A program made the position numbers and the translations under genes. This document shows positions 15,235 through 32,912 of a DNA stretch of 32,912 bases, piece by piece. The notes below the pieces were generated by a model that saw only the letters and a program-made list of their open reading frames with translations, did not search any database and was not told the DNA's origin. Origin of the DNA: Micromonospora sp. MP36. GTDB taxonomy: Bacteria > Actinomycetota > Actinomycetes > Mycobacteriales > Micromonosporaceae. The stretch is taken from positions 1 to 32,912 of the forward strand of contig NZ_VSFA01000080.1 in the NCBI RefSeq assembly GCF_008119785.1, in the 5' to 3' direction. Numbering within the stretch: position 1 is the first letter of the stretch; each line of letters opens with the position of its first letter.

Positions 15235-15296
15235 GGCCACTCGCTCGCCACCCGCCATCCGTGAACACACCGCGTCCGTAGCTCCGGAGGACAGCT

Positions 15297-24574
<9,278 letters not shown>

Positions 24575-24581
<7 letters not shown>

Positions 24582-27500
24582 AGCAGTCACGCGTCGAGGA
24601 CATCCTGCCGCTGTCACCGTTGCAGCAGGGACTGCTCTTCCACGCGCTGTACGACGGCTCGGCGTCGGACCTCTACACCGTCCAGTTCGCGCTGGACCTG
24701 GAAGGTCCGGTCGACGGCGACCGGATGTGCCGCGCCCTCGGCGCGATCCTGGCCCGGCACGCCAACCTGCGGGTCGGCATCCGGCAGCGCAAGACCGGGG
24801 AGTCGGTCGCGGTGGTGCCGCGCGAGATCGCCCCGGCCTGGCAGGAGCACGACCTGACCGGCCTCGCCGCGGCGGACCGCGCCGACGAGGTGGTCCGGCT
24901 GCTCGCCGCCGACCGCGCCGCCGGCTTCGACCTGGCCCGCCCACCGCTGCTGCGCGCCGCGCTCATCCGGACCGGACCGGAGCGGGCGAAGCTGGTGCTC
25001 ACCAACCACCACGTGCTGCTCGACGGCTGGTCGATGCCGCTGCTGGCGAAGGAGTTGTTCGCCCACTACCTCGCCGGCGGGCACGACCGCAGCCTGCCAC
25101 CGGTCACCCCCTACCGCGACTACCTGGGCTGGCTCGACCGGCAGGACCGGGCCGGCGCCGAGCGGGCCTGGCGGGACGCGCTGCACGGGCTGGCCGGGCC
25201 GACCCTGCTCGCGCCGGCCGACCCGGCGCGGCCGCCGGCCACCCCCGAACAGCTCACCGTGGCCCTGCCCGCCGACCTCACCGCCCGGCTCACCGCCGCG
25301 GCCCGCCGGCTCGGCGTCACCCTCAACACTGTGGTCCAGGGCGCCTGGGCGCTGCTGCTCGGCACCCTCACCGGCGACGACGACCTGGTCTTCGGCGCCA
25401 CCGTCGCCGGACGGCCGCCGGAGCTGCCCGGTGTCGAGTCGATGCTCGGCCTGTTCATCAACACCGTCCCGGTGCGGATCCGGCTCGACCCGGCCGAGTC
25501 CCTGGCCGCCCTGCTGGCCCGGGTGCAGGACGAGCAGTCGGCGCTCATGGCGCACCAGCACCTCGGCCTCGCCGAGATCCGCCGGCTGGCCGGCACCGGC
25601 GACGGCGACCTGTTCGACACGCTGACCGTCTTCGAGAACTACCCCCTCGATCCGGCCGCGCTGGACCTGCCCGGCACCGGCCTGCGGGTCACCGCGGTCA
25701 CCGGCCACGACGCCACCCACTACCCGCTGACCCTGGCCGTGCTGCCCGGGGAACGGCTCACCCTCCGCCTGGACCACCGCCCGGACCTGCTGGACGCGGC
25801 GGCCGCCCGGCGCGTCGCCGACCGCCTGGTCCGCCTGCTCACCCAGGTCGTCGACGCGCCGCGGACCCCGGTCGCCGCGCTCGACCTGCTCGACGACGCC
25901 GAGCGCGCGGCCGTCCTCGGCGCCTGGGCGGCCGGGCCGCCGCCCGTGGCGCCGCGCACCTTCCCCGAGCTGTTCGCCGCGCAGGTCGCGGCCCGACCGC
26001 AGGCGCCGGCCCTGATCGGCGTCGACAGCACCATGTCGTACGCCGAACTGGACGCCGCCGCCGACCGGCTGGCCCGGCTGCTCATCGACCGGGGCGTCGG
26101 CCCCGAGCGGGTGGTCGCGCTCGCCCTGCCACGCAGCCCGGAACTGGTCACCGCCGCGCTCGCGGTGAGCAAGGCCGGCGGCGCCTGGCTACCGGTCGAC
26201 CCGGACTACCCGGCGGACCGCATCGCGTTCATGCTCACCGACGCCCGACCGGTGCTGCTGGCCACGCTGACCGGGCTCGAGCTGCCCGACACCGGCGTGC
26301 CCCGGCTGCTGCTCGACCAGCCGGCCACGGTGGCGAACTGGGCGGCCCGCCCCACCGGCCTGGTCACCGATGCCGAGCGCGCCGCCCGGTTGCGGCCCGA
26401 GCACCCCGCGTACCTCATCTACACCTCCGGATCCACCGGCCGGCCGAAGGGGGTGGTCGTCACCCACGCCGGCCTGCCCAGCTTCACCGCCGCGATCGTG
26501 GCCGGCTTCGACGTCGACCCCACCAGCCGGGTGCTGCAGTTCTCCTCACCCAGCTTCGACGCGTCCGTCCTGGAACTCTGCGCCGCCTTCGGCGCCGGGG
26601 CGGCGCTGGTCGTACCGCCGCCGGGGCCGCTGGTCGGCGACGACCTGGCCGCCGTGCTCACCGGCCAGCAGGTGACCCACGCGCTCATCCCGCCGGCCGC
26701 GCTCGCCGGCCTGCCCGCCGTGGCGCCGCCGGTGCTGCGCACCCTGGTGGTCGGCGGTGACGCCTGCGGGGAGGACCTGGTCGGCCGGTTCGCCCCTGGC
26801 CGGCGCATGGTCAACGCGTACGGGCCGACCGAGATCACCGTGGCGGCGACGCTCAGCGCGCCGCTGGTGCCGGGCACCGGCACCCCACCGATCGGCGCCC
26901 CGGTCGCCGGTGCCCGCGCCTACGTCCTCGACCGGTTCCTGCGCCCGGTGCCGCCCGGCGTGCCCGGGGAGCTGTACATCGCCGGGGCCGGGCTGGCCCG
27001 CGGCTACCTGGACCGGCCGACGCTGACCGCCGAGCGGTTCGTCGCGGACCCGTTCGCCGCCGAGCCCGGCGGGCGGATGTACCGCACCGGCGACCTGGTG
27101 CGCTGGCGCGCCGACGGGACGCTGGAGTTCGTCGGCCGGGCCGACGCCCAGGTGAAGATCCGCGGCTTCCGGGTCGAGCCGGGCGAGATCGAGGCGGTGC
27201 TGTCCCGCCACCCGGCCGTCGCGCAGGTCGCGGTCGTCGCGCGGGAGGACCAGCCGGGCGTGAAGCGCCTGGTCGGGTACGTGGTGCCGGCCGCCGGCGC
27301 GCTGGTCGACCCGGCCGCGCTGCGGGCGCACGTCGGCGCCAGCCTGCCCGACTACATGGTGCCCGCGGCCGTGGTCGGCCTCCCGGCGCTGCCGCTGACC
27401 CCGAGCGGGAAGCTGGACCGGCGGGCGCTCCCGGCCCCCGGGTTCACCGGCTCCGGTGGCGGCCGGGCCCCGGCCAATGCCCGCGAAACCCTGCTCGCCG

Positions 27501-30500
27501 GGCTGTTCGCCGAGGTGCTCGGGCTGGACGCGGTCGGCGTCGACGAGAGCTTCTTCGACCTCGGCGGCGACAGCATCGTGTCGATCCAGCTGGTCAGCCG
27601 GGCCCGCAAGGCGGGGCTCGCGTTCAGCCCCCGGGACGTCTTCGTGCACCGGACGGTCGCCGGTCTCGCCGCCGCCGCCGCAGACGACGCCGTGCCGGTG
27701 CCCACCGACGACGGTACGGGTGAGGTGCCGCTGACCCCAATCGTGCACTGGCTGCGGGAGCGGGGCGGCCCGATCGACGGCTTCCACCAGTCGATGCTGG
27801 TGACCAGCCCGGCCGGGCTGCGCCCGGAGCACCTGGTCGGCGCGGTGCAGGCGCTGGTCGACCACCATGACGCGCTGCGGCTGCGGCTGGTCCGCGACGC
27901 GGCCGGCGGCTGGCGGCAGGTGATCGGCGAGCGTGGCAGCGTGGCCGCCGCCGGCCTGGTGACCCGGATCGACGCGGCCGGACTGGACGCCGACGAGCTG
28001 CGCGGCCTGGTGGAGGAGCAGGCCAAGGCGGTCCAGGCGCGGCTGGCCCCGGGCGAGGGGCGGGTCCTGCAGGCGCTGTGGTTCGACGCCGGCGTCGACC
28101 GGCCCGGCCGGCTGCTGCTGGCCCTGCACCACCTGGTCGTCGACGGGGTGTCGTGGCGGATCCTGCTGCCCGACCTGGCCGCCGCCGCGCAGGCGGTCGC
28201 CGCCGGGCGTACCCCCGAGCTGGAACCGGTGCGGACCTCGCTGCGCCGCTTCGCGGAGCACCTGGCCGCCGAGGCCGCGCGCCCGGAGCGGGCCGCCGAA
28301 CTGGCCGGCTGGCTGGACCGGCTCGGCGCCGCCGAGGCCCCGCTCGCCGGACGGCCGCTCGACCCGGCCCGGGACATCGTGGACGCCGGCCGGCTGCTGA
28401 CCGTCACCCTGCCCGCCGAGCGCACCGTGCCGCTGCTGACCCGGGTGCCAGCGGCGTTCCACGGCCGGGTCAACGACGTGCTGCTCACCGCGCTCACCCT
28501 CGCGGTCACCCGGTGGCGGCGCCGGCGCGGCACCCAGGACGCCGGCCTGCTGGTCGACCTGGAGGGCCACGGCCGGGAGGAACTGGCCGCCGGCCTGGAC
28601 CTGTCCCGGACCGTCGGCTGGTTCACCACCATGTACCCGGTCCGGCTCGACCTCGGCCGGCTCGACCTGGACGAGGCGTTCGCCGGGGGCGCCGCCGCCG
28701 GGCGCGCGATCAAGCGGGTGAAGGAACAGCTCCGCGCGGTGCCCGACAACGGCATCGGGTACGGGCTGCTCCGCTACCTCAACCCCGACACCGCCCGCCA
28801 GTTGACCGACCGGCCGGCCCCGCAGATCGGCTTCAACTACCTCGGCCGGTTCGCCACGGCCGACGACGGCGACGCCGACTGGACGATCGCCGCCGACGCC
28901 CGGGCCCTCGGCGGCGGCGCGGACGGCGCCCTGCCGGTGCCGCACGCCATCGAGGTCAACGCCGTCACCCGGGACCACGCCGACGGTCCCCGGCTGTCGG
29001 CGACCTTCTCCTGGCCGCAGACCCTGCTCGGCGAGGCGGACGTCCGCGAGCTGGCCGACGACTGGCTGGCCGCGCTGGACGCCCTCAGCACGCACGCCGT
29101 CACCCCGGGCGCCGGCGGGCACACCCCGTCCGACCTGCTGCTGCCCCTGTCCCAGGAGGAGATCGAGGCGATCGAGGCGGCCCAACCGGCCGCCAGCGAC
29201 CTGCTGCCGCTGTCCACCCTGCAGGAGGGGCTGCTCTTCCACGCCCTCTACGACGGGCCGGACCGCGACGTCTACACCGTGCAGCTCTGCTTCGACCTGG
29301 CCGGTGCGCTGGACGCGGCCGCCCTGCGGGACGCCGCCGACGCCCTGCTGGCCCGGCACGCCAACCTGCGGGCCGCGTTCCGCCAGCGCCCCTCCGGCGA
29401 GTCGGTGCAGGTGGTGGTGGACGGGATCCGGGCCGGCTGGCGGGAGCACGACCTGCGCGAGCTGGCCGGCGCGGCGCAGGCCGACCGGGTCCGCGACCTG
29501 CTCGCCGCCGACCGGGCCGAGGGCTTCGACCTGACCCGCCCGCCGCTGCTGCGGTTCACCCTGCTGCGCCTGGCCGACACCGCACACCGACTGGTGCTCA
29601 CCAACCACCACATCCTGCTCGACGGCTGGTCGGTGCCGACGCTGATGCGGGAGCTGCTCGCCCTGTACGCCGCCGGCGGCGACGACCGGCAGCTGCCCCG
29701 GGTGGCGCCCTACCGCGACTACCTGGCCTGGCTCGGCGCGCAGGACCGGGCGACCGCGGAACGGGCCTGGGCCGAGGCCCTCGCGGGCCTGGCCGAGCCG
29801 ACGCTGCTCGCCCCGGCCGACCCGGGCCGGGCCCCCGAGCTGCCCGACCGGCTTGTCATCGACCTGCCGGCCGAACTGACCGCCGACCTGCAGGCGCAGG
29901 CCCGCCGGCACGGCGTCACCCTCAACACCGTCCTGCAGGGCGCGTGGGGGGTGCTGCTCGGCGCGCTGACCGGCCGCGGCGACGTGGTGTTCGGCGGCAC
30001 CGTCTCCGGCCGCCCGCCGGAGATCGCCGGCGTGGAGACCATGGTCGGGCTGTTCATCAACACCCTGCCGGTCCGGCTGCGGCTGGACCCGGCCGAGCCG
30101 GTCGCCCGGCTGCTGCTGCGCCTGCAGGACCAGCAGTCCGCGCTGATGGCCCACCAGCACCTGCCGCTGACCGAGGTGCAGCGGCTGGCCGGGCACGGGG
30201 AGCTCTTCGACACCCTGGTGGTCTTCGAGAACTACCCGCTCGACCCGAGGTTACTGACCCTGCCCGGCACCGGGCTGCGGCTGACCGGCGTGTCCGGACG
30301 GGACGCCACCCACTACCCGATCACCGTCACCGCGATCCCCGGCGAGCGGCTGCGGCTGCAGCTCGACCACCGCACCGACCTGTTCCCGGCCGACGCGGCC
30401 CAACGCCTCGCCGACCGGCTGCTGCGGCTGCTCACCGCCGTCGCCGCCGACCCGGACACGCCGGTGGGGCGGCTGGACGTCCTCGACCCGGCCGAGCGGC

Positions 30501-32912
30501 GGCTGGTGCTGGCCGACTGGAACGACACCGCCCAGCCCGAGCCAGCGCTGGCCGGCGGGGTGGCCGCCCGGTTCGCCGCCCAGGCCGCCCGCACCCCGGA
30601 CCAGGTCGCCGTGCGGGCCGCCGACGGCGCCACGCTGACCTACCGGGAACTCGACGCCCGGGCCAACCGGCTGGCCCAGCACCTGGTGGCGCTCGGCGTG
30701 GCCGCCGAGGACCGGGTCGCCCTGCTCCAGGAACGCTCGGTCGACCAGGTGGTGTCGGTGCTGGCCATCCTCAAGGCCGGCGCGGCGTACGTGCCGCTGG
30801 ACCCGCGCTACCCGGCCCACCGGCTGACCCACATCGCCGCCGACACGGCCAGCTCGGTGCTGCTCGCCGACCGGGCCATGACCGGCGTGCGGTTCGACCA
30901 CGACCTGACCGTGGTGACCGTCGACGGCGCGGCCGCCGCCGACATCGCCGCCCGGCCGGACGCCGACCCGGGCCGCCCCGCCCATCCCCGGCAGCTCGCC
31001 TACGTCATGTACACCTCCGGCTCCACCGGCACCCCCAAGGGCGTCGCGGTCACCCAGTACGACGTGCTCAGCCTCGCCGCCGACCGGTGCTGGCGCACCG
31101 ACCGGCAGCGCCGGGTGCTGCTGCACTCGCCGCTGGCCTTCGACGCCTCGACGTACGAGCTGTGGGTGCCGCTGCTGAACGGCGGCGAACTGGTCGTCGC
31201 CCCGCCCGGCGAGCTGAGCATGGACGACCTGCGCGCCGTACTCACCGGCGGCGGGGTCACCGCGCTGTGGCTGACGGCCGGCCTGTTCCGGCTGCTGGCC
31301 GAGGAGACCCCGGAGGCGTTCGCCCGGGTCCGCGAGGTCTGGACCGGCGGTGACGTGGTGCCCGCGCCGATGGTGCGCCGGGTGCTGGCCGCCTGCCCCG
31401 GCCTCGTGGTCGGCGACGGCTACGGCCCGACCGAGACCACCACGTTCGCCTCGCACCACCTGATGCACGTCGTGGCCGAGGTGCCCGACTCGGTGCCGAT
31501 CGGCCGGCCGCTGGACAACATGCGGCTGTACGTGCTGGACGACTACCTGCGCCCCACCCCGCCCGGGCTGGCCGGTGAGCTGTACATCGCCGGCGCCGGG
31601 CTGGCCCGCGGCTACCTGAACCGGCCGCGGCTGACCGCCGAGCGGTTCGTGGCCGACCCGTTCGGCCCCGCCGGCTCCCGCATGTACCGCACTGGGGACG
31701 TGGTCCGCTGGCGACCCGACGGCACCCTGGAGTTCGTCGGCCGCGCCGACGAGCAGGTGAAGATCCGGGGCTTCCGGATCGAACTCGGCGAGATCGAGGC
31801 GGTGCTGGCCCGCGACCCCGGCCTGGGCCAGGTGGCCGTGGTGGTCCGCGAGGACCGGCCTGGCGACAAGCGGCTCGTCGGCTACGTCGTACCGGCCGCC
31901 GACGCGGCGGCGCCGGACCCGGCCGCGCTACGCGCGCACGCCGCCACGGTGCTGCCGGAATACATGGTCCCGGCCGCGGTGGTGGTGCTGGACACCCTGC
32001 CGCTGACCGGCAACGGCAAGGTGGACCGGCGGGCCCTGCCGGCGCCCGACTACGCGGCCGGCTCCACCCGCCGCGCGCCGCGCACCCCGCAGGAGGAGGT
32101 GCTCTGCGACCTCTTCGCCGACGTGCTCGGCCTGCCCGAGGTCGGCATCGAGGACAGCTTCTTCGCCCTCGGCGGCCACTCCCTGCTGGCCACCCGCCTG
32201 GTCAGCCGGATCCGCACCGCGCTCGGCGCGGAACTGGCCATCCGGGACCTGTTCGAGTCGCCCACGGTGGCGGGTCTGGCCGCCCGGCTCGGCGGGGCGA
32301 GGCAGGCCCGCCGGGCGCTGGAGCCGATGCCCCGCCCCGAGCGGATCCCGCTTTCGTACGCGCAGAACCGGCTCTGGTTCATCAACCGGCTCTCCGGCGC
32401 CGACTCGCCGTACAAGATCCCGATCCTACTGCGGCTGACCGGCGAGCTGGACGTGGCCGCGCTGCGCGCCGCGCTGCGCGACGTGCTCGCGCGCCACGAG
32501 AGCCTGCGCACGATCTACCCGGACGCCGACGGCGACCCGTACCAGGTGATCCTGGACGCCGACGCGGCCTGCCCGTCGGTCACCGTGGAGACCGTCGACC
32601 CGGCCGAGGTGCGCGAGCTGATGCTCGCCGAGACCCGGCGCGGCTTCGACCTGGCCGTCGACCCGCCGCTGCGGGCCCGGCTGTTCGCCCTCGGCGACGG
32701 CGAGTACTTCCTGCTGCTCGTGCTGCACCACATCGCCGGTGACGGCTGGTCGATGGCCCCGCTGGGCCGGGACTTCTCCGCTGCATACGCGGCCCGGGTC
32801 GCCGGGCGGGCGCCGGAGTTCACCCCGCTGCCCGTCCAGTACGCCGACTACGCCCTCTGGCAGCGCGCGGTGCTCGGCGACGAGTCCGACCCGGACAGCG
32901 CGATCGCGCAGC
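24575..32912 (+). CDS. NRPS 2, C-A-T-E-C-A-T-C..., runs off the window
   Basis: About 2,779 codons are visible and the protein continues past 32912. Domain order is C3-A3-T3-E3-C4-A4-T4-C5 (partial). Carrier serines are Ser1000 (GGDS) and Ser2536 (GGHS). C motifs are H145-H146 in HHVLLDG (C3), HHILLDG (C4) and HHIAGDG (C5). E3 is canonical (HHLVVDG, EGHGREE, GIGYGLLRYLN, FNYLG). The ATG at 24575 overlaps the NRPS 1 stop by 7 nt, and GTG 24578 (GTGA overlap) is the alternative start. The N-terminus is short and goes straight into LPLSPLQQGLLFH, fitting a COM-acceptor next to the NRPS 1 tail. It adds residues 3 and 4 and begins residue 5. No thioesterase or terminal domain lies in the window. 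Confidence 0.93.
24596..29150 (+). other. NRPS module 3: C3-A3-T3-E3, hydrophobic-type A domain
   Basis: Approximate limits: C3 24596-25880, A3 25924-27450, T3 27480-27680, E3 27720-29130. The A3 pocket reads D-A-L-L-V-G-A-V-A-K by eye. It resembles actinomycete A domains for hydrophobic or aromatic residues (the THALIPPAAL loop), but I know no exact match. The A8 motif reads RGFRVEPGEIE instead of the commoner IELGEIE. E3 has every core motif, so a D-residue is expected. Confidence 0.75.
29190..32290 (+). other. NRPS module 4: C4-A4-T4, valine-type A domain, no E
   Basis: Approximate limits: C4 29190-30480, A4 30519-32060, T4 32085-32290. The A4 pocket reads D-A-Y-W-W-G-G-T-F-K, of the Val (or similar small branched residue) type. 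The carrier motif is FFALGGHS, the form found before C domains, whereas modules 1-3 have GGDS before E domains. No E domain follows, so an L-residue is expected. Confidence 0.8.
32335..32912 (+). other. NRPS module 5: LCL-type C domain, partial
   Basis: The sequence from IPLSYAQNRLWFINRL to HHIAGDGWSM and onward is the first part of an LCL-type condensation domain, cut by the window end. The LSYAQNRLWF opening differs from the LQEGLLF type of C2-C4, in keeping with an L-configured donor from module 4. Its A domain is not in the window. Confidence 0.85.

Noticed and set aside
26546..30196. 1,216-codon minus-strand frame, and the similar one at 3123-6035
   Set aside because: Both are antisense shadows of the NRPS 2 and KS genes. 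The + strand frames carry all recognisable domains and ribosome sites.

Overview
The window is very GC-rich. It has strong G/C third-position bias, many GTG starts, ATGA/GTGA gene overlaps and long spurious antisense ORFs, so it comes from an actinomycete. Micromonosporaceae is my best guess, from general character only. Almost all of it is one side of a secondary-metabolite cluster, read left to right on the + strand. It combines a type II (discrete-enzyme) acyl-chain system, a 2,3-diaminopropionate (Dap) pathway, an exporter and a large NRPS. I infer that it makes a lipopeptide, and I do not recognise the product.

Layout. 1-180 is a low-GC edge (about 52% G+C by hand count) with several inverted repeats. 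142-705 (-) is a small DUF3995-type membrane protein that points away from the cluster and probably marks its border. 981-8720 (+) is a tightly coupled operon: ketosynthase, catalytically dead CLF-like KS, second ketosynthase, second and shorter dead KS-like protein, alpha/beta hydrolase, double-hotdog protein, kappa-GST/HCCA-isomerase-like (DsbA-fold) protein and KAS III. Two strong hairpins follow at 8733-8822. 8897-10969 is an apparently complete IS607-family element (serine recombinase tnpA plus RNA-guided nuclease tnpB), with a promoter at its left end and a hairpin-rich tail that looks like the guide (omega/re) RNA. 10970-11399 is non-coding. 11400-13422 is sbnA-sbnB for Dap. 13438-15185 is a DrrA/DrrB-type ABC exporter. 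15297-24581 is NRPS 1 (C-A-T-E-C-A-T-E). 24575 to the window end is NRPS 2 (C-A-T-E-C-A-T-C..., truncated by the window).

How the parts could work together (inference). KAS III starts a chain, and the two active-KS/dead-KS pairs extend it on an ACP. The hotdog, hydrolase and kappa-GST-like enzymes process or isomerise it. The EntF/DhbF-like first C domain then joins the acyl group to residue 1. SbnA and SbnB supply Dap as a building block. A-domain pocket residues read by eye suggest: residue 1 unassigned (Dap is a candidate), residue 2 Ser (strong), residue 3 hydrophobic or aromatic (weak), residue 4 Val-like. E domains follow residues 1-3, but E1 lacks one core motif and E2 has altered motifs. 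The window contains no stand-alone ACP, ketoreductase, dehydratase, MbtH, thioesterase-terminated NRPS module or pathway regulator. Those needed must lie to the right of the window or elsewhere in the genome.
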